DNA of 64,000 nt, taken from Streptoalloteichus tenebrarius. GTDB taxonomy: Bacteria > Actinomycetota > Actinomycetes > Mycobacteriales > Pseudonocardiaceae. Every line of letters begins with the position of its first letter. Position 1 is the stretch's first letter. The position numbers were made by a program, and so were the translations under genes. The stretch spans positions 1-64,000 of the forward strand of contig NZ_JAMTCP010000008.1 of NCBI RefSeq assembly GCF_024171885.1. Direction: 5' to 3'. Shown piece by piece: positions 51,414-58,656 of the stretch. The notes beneath the pieces were generated by a model. The model saw only the letters and a program-made list of their open reading frames with translations. It did not search any database and had not been told where the DNA came from.

Positions 51414-52385
51414 TCAGCAGCTCTTGCGGTAGAAGTACTTGCTGTTCTGGTCCATGGTGTCCCGGGTGATCGGTACCACGTCGACCTTGATCTCGCCCTT
51501 GGTCGGCTTCTTCTCGACGGCGGCGACCACCTGCTGCACGCCCTGACGTCCGATGCCGGCCGGGTCCTGGGCGATGAGCGCCTGCACGACGCCGGCGCGC
51601 AGGTCCTCCACCTGCTGCGGGCTGGCGTCGAAGCCGACCAGCTTGACCTGGCCCACCTTGTTCGCCGCCCGCAGCGCCGCCGCGGCGCCCTCCGTGGTGT
51701 TGAGGTTCGTCGTGAAGATCCCGGCGAGGTCGGGGGTCTCGGTCAGCGCCTGCGTCACGATCCGCGCGGCCTTGGCCGGGTCGTTGTCGGTGTACTTCTT
51801 CCCGAGGTAGTTGATCTTCGAGTTGGCGGAGGCGACCTCGGCGAAGCCCTTCTCCCTGGCGTTGGTGCTGGAGGTGTCCAGGGTGGTGTCGAGCACCAGG
51901 ACCTTCCCCCTGCCGCCGACGAGCTGGATCAGCGTCTCGGCGGCCTTGCGCCCGCCCTGCGCGTTGTCCGAGGCGACCCGGGACGCCGACACCCCGCTGG
52001 CGATCACGGCGGTGTCCACCTCCACGACCTTCGTCCCGTTGCGGTCGAGGTCCTTCAGCGGCGCGATGAGCTTGCGCTCGTCGGTCGGCGCGATGACCAC
52101 CGCCGCCGCCTTGTCCTTCCTGGCGTCCTCGACGAGGGGGGACTGGAGGTCGGCGTCGAACTTCGCGGGGGCCTTGGCCACGAACTCGTACCCGAGCGCG
52201 GCGGCCTCCTCCTTCGCCCCGCACTCCATCGTCACGTAGAAGGGCTCGTCCTTCACTCCGGGCAGGAAGTACAGCTTCGGCTTGCCGCCGCTGCCCGCCT
52301 CAACGCCGCCGCCGCCGCACGCCGTCAACACGCTCGCCGTCGCCAGCGCCGCGACAACCGCGTGCGCCCGTCTACCCGCCGCCAT
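51414..52385 (-). CDS. Orphan sugar ABC transporter substrate-binding lipoprotein (family 1 type)
   Basis: A 323-residue lipoprotein of the periplasmic-binding protein/LacI type. Signal: RRAHAVVAALATASVLTAC with lipobox LTAC, then a Gly-rich linker. Core: LYFLPGVKDEPFYVTMECGA, DKAAAVVIAPTDERKLIAPL, VEVDTAVIASGVSASRVASD, KVLVLDTTLDTSSTNAREKG, IFTTNLNTTEGAAAALRAAN and LVGFDASPQQVEDLRAGVVQ. This is the ribose/xylose-binding pattern. No permease or ATPase gene is beside it. ATG 52385 with GAGGAGG upstream. Confidence 0.9.
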   Translation of the reverse strand: MAAGRRAHAVVAALATASVLTACGGGGVEAGSGGKPKLYFLPGVKDEPFYVTMECGAKEEAAALGYEFVAKAPAKFDADLQSPLVEDARKDKAAAVVIAPTDERKLIAPLKDLDRNGTKVVEVDTAVIASGVSASRVASDNAQGGRKAAETLIQLVGGRGKVLVLDTTLDTSSTNAREKGFAEVASANSKINYLGKKYTDNDPAKAARIVTQALTETPDLAGIFTTNLNTTEGAAAALRAANKVGQVKLVGFDASPQQVEDLRAGVVQALIAQDPAGIGRQGVQQVVAAVEKKPTKGEIKVDVVPITRDTMDQNSKYFYRKSC

Positions 52386-52707
52386 CCACGTACCTCCTCG
52401 TGCGCCGCGGCGTCCTGGATTCGGGGGAGTGAACACCGCGCGGCCCCGGTGTCGGTGGACCGGGAACAGGGGGCGTCGGACCCTCCGGCCGGGCACCGGA
52501 CACGCGGGCTGGGATTCAACTCACGTCCCCGGTCCGCGTCAATGGTCGAAACGGAGTCCACGGTGGACTGTCGAGGCCGCCCTCGGCAGTGACCTCCGTC
52601 ATGCGCGCGAGGGCGTGACCAGCCCTGGCGCGCCCGCGTTCCCCCGTCAGGCCGCGCCGACGGGCAGTGGTTCAGACCACTAGGGAGCCGGCGGGATGTA
52701 ACAAAGC
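52386..52707. other. Intergenic region with a dispersed palindrome, no gene seen
   Basis: About 320 bases upstream of the sugar-binding protein gene and beyond the end of the adenosine deaminase homologue. Apart from GTCCACGGTGGAC at 52556-52568 there is no hairpin or coding frame I can support. It should contain the promoter of the binding-protein gene. Confidence 0.5.
52556..52568. repeat. Dispersed palindrome, intergenic copy
   Basis: GTCCACGGTGGAC, an exact member of GTCCANNNTGGAC, in the gap between the sugar-binding protein and adenosine deaminase genes. Confidence 0.7.
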
Positions 52708-53736
52708 TCACCCGGCGTCGAGGTCCGGCCCCCGCCCCGCGAGCCATGCGTCCACTGTGGACAGCATCGCGACCCTGAGCGGCTCGGGAGCCGAGGACGA
52801 GCGGATGCCGTCCCCGGCCACGGCGGCGAGTCGCTGGTCCGACAGGCCCAACGCCGTCCGGCAGATCTCGTACTGGCCGAGCAGCCCGACGCCGAACAGC
52901 AACGGGTCGTCGGCGGCCAGCGCCACGGGCACACCGGCGTCGAGCAGGGTCGCGACCGGGACGTCCGCCAGCTCGTGCACCCCGAAGGGCGGGTAGGAGG
53001 TCGGGCACACCTCCAACGCGACCCGCCGCTCGGCGAGCAGGGCGAGCGTGGCGGGATCCGACGCCGCGGACGTGCCGTGCCCGACGCGGGCCGCGCCGAG
53101 CACCTCCACGCACTCGCGCACGTGCGCGGGACCGGTGAAGAACCCGGAGTGCGGCGTGCCGAGCAGGCCGGCCTCGGCGGCGATCCGGAAGGCGCGCGCG
53201 AAGTCCGAGGGGCGTCCCAGCCGCTCGTCGTTGGACAGCCCGAAACCCACCACGCCCGCGCCCGCGTACTCGGCGGCCAGCGCCGCCAACCGCTCCGCGT
53301 GCGCGGCGGGGCGTGCCCAGCTCGACGAGACGATCACCCCGGTCGGCACGGGCGCCTCGGCCGCGCCCGCGAGCACGGCCTCCAGCACGGCCCGGGTCCC
53401 GCCCAGCAGGGGCGCGTACGCCGTCGGGTCGACCTGGATCTCCAGCCACCCGCACCCGTCCTCGGCGTCGGCCGCCGCGGCCTCCACCACGACCCTGCGG
53501 AGGTCCTCCGCCGTGCGGAGGACGGCCCTGGCCGCGTCGTACAGCTCCTGGAAGCGCGCCCAGCCCTGGATCTCGGGGTCGCTGGGCAGGCGGGGATCGG
53601 GCAGTCCGTGCCGTTCCGCCAGCTCACGGAGGGTCGCCGGGCGCAGCGAGCCCGCGAGGTGCAGGTGGAGGTGCGCCTTCGGCAGCGCCCGGAGGTCCCG
53701 AGGCGGGCGCGAGTTCGTCCGCTGCGTGTCGCCCAT
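52708..53736 (-). CDS. Adenosine deaminase family protein lacking the catalytic Glu
   Basis: A 342-residue TIM-barrel amidohydrolase of the adenosine deaminase family. Zinc ligands: LPKAHLHLHLAGSLRPATL (His-x-His), the His in GTPHSGFFTGPAHVRECVEV and the Asp in VPVALAADDPLLFGVGLLGQ; ARVGHGTSAASDPATLALLA holds the next conserved His. In true deaminases the block after strand 5 reads H-A/G-G-E, where Glu donates a proton; here it is H-S-G-F. The protein is otherwise complete, so it may act on another purine-like substrate. ATG 53736 (GTG at 53739 also possible). The C-terminal STVDAWL is encoded over a copy of the dispersed palindrome. Confidence 0.87.
   Translation of the reverse strand: MGDTQRTNSRPPRDLRALPKAHLHLHLAGSLRPATLRELAERHGLPDPRLPSDPEIQGWARFQELYDAARAVLRTAEDLRRVVVEAAAADAEDGCGWLEIQVDPTAYAPLLGGTRAVLEAVLAGAAEAPVPTGVIVSSSWARPAAHAERLAALAAEYAGAGVVGFGLSNDERLGRPSDFARAFRIAAEAGLLGTPHSGFFTGPAHVRECVEVLGAARVGHGTSAASDPATLALLAERRVALEVCPTSYPPFGVHELADVPVATLLDAGVPVALAADDPLLFGVGLLGQYEICRTALGLSDQRLAAVAGDGIRSSSAPEPLRVAMLSTVDAWLAGRGPDLDAG
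52750..52762. repeat. Dispersed palindrome near a gene end
   Basis: GTCCACTGTGGAC, perfect palindrome, encoding S-T-V-D on the minus strand 14 codons from the end of the adenosine deaminase homologue. Confidence 0.75.
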
Positions 53737-53739
53737 CAC

Positions 53740-54070
53740 GTCCCCGTCGGTCGACTGGCTCGCGTCGCCTCATGGTCCCACGGGTGTGACGCCCGACACG
53801 TTCCGCCGGGTGGGCGGGCCGGAGGGGTGCGGCCGTCACCCCGCCGTCCCGCCCTCTGTCACAGCTCTCACAAAAAAGAGGTCCGAAAGGTTCGAGGAAA
53901 TGTCGGGAACGCGATCGCCCGCCGCCCGGTGAGGGTTGTACGGACAGTAATGAGAGAATCGCGAAGCGTGGTGGTGAAAACGCGACGCGTCCGCCTGGGA
54001 AATGGTGGAGAACTCGCGTGGGGAAAGAGACCGGGCGCGGCGGCCGTCGACCCGACCCAGGACATGACCA
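53740..54070. other. Intergenic region before the tRNA cluster, no gene seen
   Basis: About 330 bases. The part 53870-54010 is distinctly A+T richer than the rest of the window (CACAAAAAAGAGGTCCGAAAG, GGACAGTAATGAGAGAATCG) with no hairpin and no coding frame with a ribosome site. The promoter of the deaminase homologue must lie on its left side. A small RNA cannot be excluded. Confidence 0.4.
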
Positions 54071-54101
54071 AGGGCCCCGGACGCGCTGCGTCCGGGGCCC
54101 T
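54071..54101 (-). terminator. Terminator of the tRNA-Gly-Cys-Val cluster
   Basis: AGGGCCCCGGACGC / GCGTCCGGGGCCCT, perfect 14-base stem and three-base loop, 12 bases beyond the tRNA-Val 3' end. The stem is nearly identical to the one after the second tRNA-Val gene (56090-56120). Confidence 0.9.
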
Positions 54102-54112
54102 GGGGTGGGTGG

Positions 54113-54184
54113 TGGGCGATACTGGGATTGAACCAGTGACCTCTACCGTGTCAAGGTAGCGCTCTCCCACTGAGCTAATCGCCC
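54113..54184 (-). tRNA. tRNA-Val (anticodon GAC)
   Basis: A 72-nucleotide cloverleaf: acceptor GGGCGAT / ATCGCCC, D arm GCTC...GAGC, anticodon stem CTACC / GGTAG with loop TTGACAC, T arm ACTGG TTCAATC CCAGT. The next bases after the discriminator A are CCA, so the 3' end is encoded. Last gene of the tRNA cluster. Confidence 0.96.
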
Positions 54185-54185
54185 G

Positions 54186-54257
54186 AGGCGGAGGCGGGAA
54201 TCGAACCCGCGTACAGGGCTTTGCAGGCCCTTGCCTAAGCCACTCGGCCACTCCGCC
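54186..54257 (-). tRNA. tRNA-Cys (anticodon GCA)
   Basis: A 72-nucleotide cloverleaf: acceptor GGCGGAG / CTCCGCC, anticodon stem AGGGC / GCCCT with loop CTGCAAA, T loop TTCGATT. One base separates it from tRNA-Val. CCA is not encoded. Confidence 0.96.
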
Positions 54258-54308
54258 GTTTCCCCGGGTCTCCCCGAGGAGACCGGCCCGGTAGAGTGGG
54301 CCGCTCAG

Positions 54309-54381
54309 AGCGGACGACGGGACTCGAACCCGCGACCCTCACCTTGGCAAGGTGATGCGCTACCAACTGCGCTACGTCCGC
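54309..54381 (-). tRNA. tRNA-Gly (anticodon GCC)
   Basis: A 73-nucleotide cloverleaf: acceptor GCGGACG / CGTCCGC, anticodon stem TCACC / GGTGA with loop TTGCCAA, T loop TTCGAGT. First gene of the Gly-Cys-Val transcription unit. Confidence 0.96.
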
Positions 54382-54544
54382 ACGCTCCGGCTGGCCGACC
54401 GTTCCGCTCCTGGTCGCCGGGAGGTTCTCCCGACTTCCGCTTCGCTTCCCGGCCCGTTCGCCGTGCTGCGAGCGAAACTTTAGCCGACGCTGCGAGCCGG
54501 GATCAAATCGGGGTCCCCTCGCAGCGCCGGGGCCGGGCGTTTCC

Positions 54545-54970
54545 TCAGGTCAGGTCGTTGGAGAGCAGGTGGGTGAGGGCCTCGTCGATGTCCACCCAGA
54601 GGTTCTCGTTGCCCGGCACGACGACGTCATAGGTGCGGTCGAGGAACTCCGCGAGCTCCTGGGCCGAGGCCTCGAAGACCGCGTGACCGGACGGCGAGCT
54701 GAGTTCGATCACCACGACCTCGGGGTCGTCCACCGCGGGACGGATCCGGACGTCGCCCTGGCCGGCCTCGGCGATGAGGCCGTCGGCCAGCAGGTCGCGG
54801 GCGAACACCCACTCCACCCACCCGGCGCGGCCGGTGCGGAAGGCCGCGACGACGGCGTACGGGTCGCGGGTGTCGTAGCGGAGCTCCACCTGGACCGGAA
54901 CTGCGGGGGTCCGGGGCGCCAGTAGGTCGAAAACCGCCGCAGAGCGGAGTGTCACGTGTTCGTTGCGCAT
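54545..54970 (-). CDS. ssgB: SsgA-family sporulation/cell division regulator, SsgB-like
   Basis: A 141-residue SALP protein. Core: VPVQVELRYDTRDPYAVVAA, FRTGRAGWVEWVFARDLLAD, GDVRIRPAVDDPEVVVIELS, SPSGHAVFEASAQELAEFLD and TYDVVVPGNENLWVDIDEAL. SsgB positions FtsZ rings in streptomycetes; it is the ancestral member in morphologically complex actinobacteria. Its presence supports a sporulating or filamentous host. ATG 54970 with GGAAAGG upstream. The 438 bases between this start and the next plus-strand gene show no other gene; a CCATACGGGT dyad lies near 55072. Confidence 0.93.
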   Translation of the reverse strand: MRNEHVTLRSAAVFDLLAPRTPAVPVQVELRYDTRDPYAVVAAFRTGRAGWVEWVFARDLLADGLIAEAGQGDVRIRPAVDDPEVVVIELSSPSGHAVFEASAQELAEFLDRTYDVVVPGNENLWVDIDEALTHLLSNDLT

Positions 54971-55408
54971 TGTGATCGCCTTTCCTGCTCCTTCCCGGCC
55001 AGGAAACGACCGAGCTCCACAGTTGTGACGCGGATGTGGCGCTCAACGCTCGCTTGCGACGCATAGATCACCCATACGGGTCAGCGTTATTCCGCTGGGC
55101 GACGAGTGCGCTGCTGTGCGTGTTCAGGGTCCGCCGTCAATTCCGTTACCAGACCAGCGTGACCCCGAGCACATCCGAACGCGAACGCTGCGCGCGAGGA
55201 ATCCCCGTGCGGTGGACCCCCGGACGGGTCTCCCCGTGCTCGGTCGCCGGGTGGCCGAACAACCCGGCTTCGGGCAGCGACAACCACCGTACGCTGGAGG
55301 AACGGGGAGTCGGAGGCGCTGTGAGCGCGGTCGCGCGTGACGGTGGTCGCCGCACACGCCGGACCCGCGGACCCGCCCGCCACGAGCACGGGAGGACGGT
55401 TGGGCGCC

Positions 55409-55930
55409 ATGCCCGAACGCCAAGGCCAACAACCCGACGACGTCCGGCATTCCCCGAGGGAGATCCCGCCCCCGACCGCGACGGAGCGTGACGAAACGGA
55501 CGGGTCGGGCGACGTGCTCGACGAGGTGGCCGACCAGCTCGGCTTCCGCGACCGGCTGCGGCGCGACCCCACCCTCCGGCTCGTCTACCGCGCGGGCGTC
55601 GGCGTGGTCGGCGGGCTCGTCCTGGCCGTCGGCGTCGTCGCGATCCCCTACCCGGGGCCGGGCTGGCTGATCGTCTTCGCCGGGTTGGCGATCCTGGCCA
55701 CCGAGTTCCGTTGGGCCGCCCGGGTCCTCCGCCACGCGCGCGCCCGCTACGACGCCTGGACGGGCTGGCTGCGTCGCCAGCACGTCCTCACCCGGTTCCT
55801 CGTGACCGGCGCCACCGGGGTCGTCGTCATGGGGACCCTCTGGCTGCTGAACGTGTTCGGCCTGGTCGCGGGCCTGCTCCGGGTCGACCTGCCCTGGCTG
55901 GCCACCCCGATTTCGTCTTTCAGGGACTGA
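55409..55930 (+). CDS. PGPGW (TIGR02611) family membrane protein
   Basis: A 173-residue protein with an acidic N-terminus and three to four hydrophobic segments: VYRAGVGVVGGLVLAVGVVA, PYPGPGWLIVFAGLAILATE, and FLVTGATGVVVMGTLWLLNV. PYPGPGW followed by LAILATEFRWA is the diagnostic motif. Function unknown; common in actinobacteria. ATG 55409 with GGAGG upstream. A tRNA-Val gene follows 79 bases after the stop. Confidence 0.85.
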   Translation: MPERQGQQPDDVRHSPREIPPPTATERDETDGSGDVLDEVADQLGFRDRLRRDPTLRLVYRAGVGVVGGLVLAVGVVAIPYPGPGWLIVFAGLAILATEFRWAARVLRHARARYDAWTGWLRRQHVLTRFLVTGATGVVVMGTLWLLNVFGLVAGLLRVDLPWLATPISSFRD

Positions 55931-56008
55931 TCCTGTATGTTTCTCCTGCCGGCGGGGAACGGCGGGACGCGAGAGCGCCCGACCACCTGCGGCGACAACA
56001 CAAGACCC

Positions 56009-56080
56009 GGGCGATTAGCTCAGCGGGAGAGCGCTTCGTTCACACCGAAGAGGTCACTGGTTCGATCCCAGTATCGCCCA
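56009..56080 (+). tRNA. tRNA-Val (anticodon CAC)
   Basis: A 72-nucleotide cloverleaf nearly identical to the GAC isoacceptor at 54113-54184 except for the anticodon arm: stem CTTCG / CGAAG, loop TTCACAC, T arm ACTGG TTCGATC CCAGT. CCA is not encoded. Confidence 0.96.
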
Positions 56081-56089
56081 CCGAAGGCC

Positions 56090-56120
56090 AAGGCCCCGGA
56101 CGCTCCGCGTCCGGGGCCTT
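56090..56120 (+). terminator. Terminator after tRNA-Val (CAC)
   Basis: AAGGCCCCGGACGC / GCGTCCGGGGCCTT, perfect 14-base stem with a three-base loop, nine bases after the tRNA; almost the same sequence as the terminator at 54071-54101. Confidence 0.92.
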
Positions 56121-56557
56121 CGGTCATGATGTTGAGGGGTCGAGCCCCCATGCCCCCCGGTGCGAGTTCCTCACCCTGGTGGGGCTGGTCACGTTTTCCT
56201 GTGACCAACGCACTTCCGGGCCCTGAACCCCGCGCTTCGCTGTGGGCTCCGACACTTTCTCGCCCTCGTCACCCGGGCCCAGTGCCATCCGTGAGCCTCG
56301 TCGTGGAGAGGGCGTCATCGCTCGGTCTGGCGTGGCCACCATGTCGCGGACAGCACGGCTTGTCGTAGTCAGCACCTCTGCCGTGATGAGCCCTGATCTG
56401 TGGCGGCGTTTACGTGATGCGAAGGGTCTGCCGCCCATGACCAACGGCGTGGCCCCGGATGCCTTGCCTCGTCAGCGGAAGATCTCTGCCGAGGCAGATG
56501 CGCAGGGTTTCCTCGGTTGGCCGGTAAGCAGGGCGTGTTCGCTGTCGCCCCCGGGGG
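56121..56557. other. Region without a supported gene
   Basis: About 440 bases between the tRNA-Val terminator and the GIY-YIG-like gene. Open frames exist on both strands, but composition and third-position bias are not gene-like (for example the 56300-56420 part is unusually balanced in G+C). It may be a decayed gene or phage scar after the tRNA; I found no duplicated tRNA 3' end that would mark an att site. Confidence 0.4.
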
Positions 56558-57067
56558 TTGGCTCTGTCCGGCAGCCAGGCGGACGAACCGCCGGTGCGTG
56601 GGCACGCCGTGTACGGCGTGTGGTTGGACTGGGGCCTGCTGTACGTCGGACAGACCAGCGAGGCGGAACGGCGGCTGCGGGACCTGGCGGTGGGGGAGAG
56701 CCACCACCTGGCGAACACCTTCCCGCCCGAGATCTGGCACCGCGTCGTGGTCGTGGCCTGGCCCCGCCTCCCGGAAGCCGGCCCCCTGGTCGAGCGGTTC
56801 GGGGCGGACGAGGTCGGCCTGGGGCTGGAGCACCGCCTCCAGTCCTGGCTCGAGCCCCTGGCGAACGGCTCCCGTCGCAGGCCGGACGGAGGGTGGCGGG
56901 AGGTCGACTGGGCGACGAGCCGGTCGAGGGGCGCACGCGTCGGCCGACAGATCGACAGCTTGTTCGAGGCCGTGCGGCGCGTCTGGCGTGAGGCGTCCGA
57001 GGCGGGGAGCAGCACTGCGTCCGAGGTGTACCGGGTGGTGTTCCCCGGGGAGCTTCTGCCGACCTGA
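56558..57067 (+). CDS. GIY-YIG-like domain protein
   Basis: Up to 169 residues. The N-terminal part reads HAVYGVWLDWGLLYVGQTSE followed by AERRLRDLAVGESHHLANTF and PPEIWHRVVVVAWPRLPEAG. VYG...LYVGQT with a following Arg-rich helix is the GIY-YIG nuclease fold. A helical C-terminal part includes RQIDSLFEAVRRVWREASEA. The usual catalytic Glu of GIY-YIG nucleases is not evident, so activity is uncertain. The start may be TTG 56558 or a downstream GTG at 56594. Confidence 0.7.
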   Translation: MALSGSQADEPPVRGHAVYGVWLDWGLLYVGQTSEAERRLRDLAVGESHHLANTFPPEIWHRVVVVAWPRLPEAGPLVERFGADEVGLGLEHRLQSWLEPLANGSRRRPDGGWREVDWATSRSRGARVGRQIDSLFEAVRRVWREASEAGSSTASEVYRVVFPGELLPT

Positions 57068-57169
57068 CGGACGGCCCGGGCAGGGTGCGCCTGCTGAGCG
57101 GTGGCGCGTTCTGGCGGGCGGGAGTCGCACCTGCTCCAGGGCGAGAGGTGTTGGTCACACGAGTGGGGC

Positions 57170-57211
57170 GTGGCGAGGGCCAGGCGGAGGAAGGGACCCG
57201 GCCCTCGCCAC
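57170..57211. terminator. Bidirectional terminator
   Basis: GTGGCGAGGGCC / GGCCCTCGCCAC perfect 12-base stem with an 18-base loop, between the convergent GIY-YIG-like and 211-residue genes. Confidence 0.8.
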
Positions 57212-57239
57212 GTCAGGTGGTGAACTCAGGTGGACGTGG

Positions 57240-57875
57240 TCACGCCACCGCGGCGGAGGACCAGTGGGTGACGTAGGCCGCCGCCTCGCCGTCGATCCAG
57301 GCGTCGAGCTTGGCGCGGTTCACCCGCGCCGGCAGCCGGTGGTGCCGGCGCCGCCGGACGTCGATCACGAGGGGCTCCGCGCCCGGCAACAGGACGTCCC
57401 GGTGGCGTTCCATCAATCGGAGCGCCACGGACGCGCCGTCCCTGGTGAGCGGGCGTTCCTTGACGTACAGGAACACCACGTGGGTGCTGCCGTCCCGCTC
57501 CCGCAGGCCGAGGTGGGGCGTGATCCCGAGGTCCAGCTCGCCCCGGCGCCACCGGGTCGAGCCGACCGGCACGACCTCGGGCTTCCACCGCCGGACGCAC
57601 TCCAGCCAGCCCTCGGCGACCGCCTCGTAATGCGGGCGCTGCGCCGGCCGGGCCGCCTCGACCACGGGCGCCAGCGCCGCGTGGTCGTCGTTGCTGGCCC
57701 TGCCGGCCCTGATCGCGTTGATGATGCGGGGGTAGAAGGAGAGCCCGAACACGGTGGGGTTGTCGTACAACCGCCGCTGCTGCATGACGGTCGTGATGCG
57801 CATGGACCCCGTGCCGACGCTGTAGTCGACGAAGCTCCCCAGCGAGATCCTGACCAATGCCGACGTGGTCGCCAC
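57240..57875 (-). CDS. Conserved hypothetical protein
   Basis: A 211-residue soluble protein. ALVRISLGSFVDYSVGTGSM at the N-terminus, LYDNPTVFGLSFYPRIINAI, WRRGELDLGITPHLGLRERD, THVVFLYVKERPLTRDGASV and RRHHRLPARVNRAKLDAWID towards the C-terminus, where AAAYVTHWS ends it. The layout (ITPHLGL, LxVKxxPLTRxGA) looks like a conserved actinobacterial family of unknown role. GTG 57875 with GGGGAGG seven bases upstream. Upstream open frame has no support. Confidence 0.65.
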   Translation of the reverse strand: MATTSALVRISLGSFVDYSVGTGSMRITTVMQQRRLYDNPTVFGLSFYPRIINAIRAGRASNDDHAALAPVVEAARPAQRPHYEAVAEGWLECVRRWKPEVVPVGSTRWRRGELDLGITPHLGLRERDGSTHVVFLYVKERPLTRDGASVALRLMERHRDVLLPGAEPLVIDVRRRRHHRLPARVNRAKLDAWIDGEAAAYVTHWSSAAVA

Positions 57876-57963
57876 TGTTGCCTCCCCGGGCCTGGACGCG
57901 CACTCCCTGTGCACCCCGGCCACACCAGGGACAGTAGCCGCCACCCCTGACAATTTTCGCTGG

Positions 57964-58596
57964 TCAGGACCGCTTTTCGTGAATTGACGGCCGCTCGTCG
58001 GGCGGCTCGCCGTACCAGCGCCACGAGGCGCGCCGAGGGACGCCGGGAAGCGCCGTCCGACCCGTGCACCACAGCAGCAGCGGCCACGGCTCCGGGTGCT
58101 CCGGCGCGTCCGGGAACAGCCGCCCGACCAGGCGTCGGCACACCCCGGCTGGTGGCTCCAGCCGCACACCGAGCCCGGAGGCGAGATCCGCCCCGTGGAC
58201 CAACACCTCTGCCGCGCCCATCGCCGCGTAGCCCTCGGCGTCCGCCGTGCCCCACGGGTGGTAGGCGCGCAGGTCGGCCGGCGCGCAGCGGATCGCCGAG
58301 GCGAGCAGCCGTCCCCCGGCCCTGACCAGGCCGAGCAGTTGGGACGGGGAGGCGTCGGCGTCGACCACCACCCGGAACGGGAGGTACCCCTCCCGCATCG
58401 TCCCTCCGACCTGGGCCGCGTAGCCGAACATGTCATCGACCAGGTGCTCCGCCGTCGCGCGGCAGTCCCACTCCAGATCGCCGGCGGGGACGCCCCAGTC
58501 GGCGGTGCTGGCGGTGTCGGCCACCGGGCGGAGCGCCGTCACGACCAGCTCGACGGCGGTCTCCAGATCGTCGGGAGTGAACGGGTCGCGAGCCAT
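57964..58596 (-). CDS. Maleylpyruvate isomerase N-terminal (DinB-like) domain protein
   Basis: A 210-residue protein of the mycothiol-dependent/DinB superfamily: LETAVELVVTALRPVADTAS, LEWDCRATAEHLVDDMFGYA, LVRAGGRLLASAIRCAPADL, AYHPWGTADAEGYAAMGAAE and VLVHGADLASGLGVRLEPPA. The W.C..T..HL.. helix and VLVHGxDLA helix hold the family's metal-ligand His. Actinobacterial members often use mycothiol. ATG 58596 with GGAGGAAGC directly upstream. Specific reaction unknown. Confidence 0.8.
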   Translation of the reverse strand: MARDPFTPDDLETAVELVVTALRPVADTASTADWGVPAGDLEWDCRATAEHLVDDMFGYAAQVGGTMREGYLPFRVVVDADASPSQLLGLVRAGGRLLASAIRCAPADLRAYHPWGTADAEGYAAMGAAEVLVHGADLASGLGVRLEPPAGVCRRLVGRLFPDAPEHPEPWPLLLWCTGRTALPGVPRRASWRWYGEPPDERPSIHEKRS

Positions 58597-58656
58597 GCTT
58601 CCTCCACAGCCGGCGGGCGGGAACCACCTGGCCACCGGGGTCACCAGCTCACCGCG

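Noticed and set aside
56009-56557. Integrated element using tRNA-Val as attachment site
   Set aside because: No integrase gene and no repeated tRNA 3' end were found in the region; the similar sequence at 54113 is a complete tRNA-Val gene.
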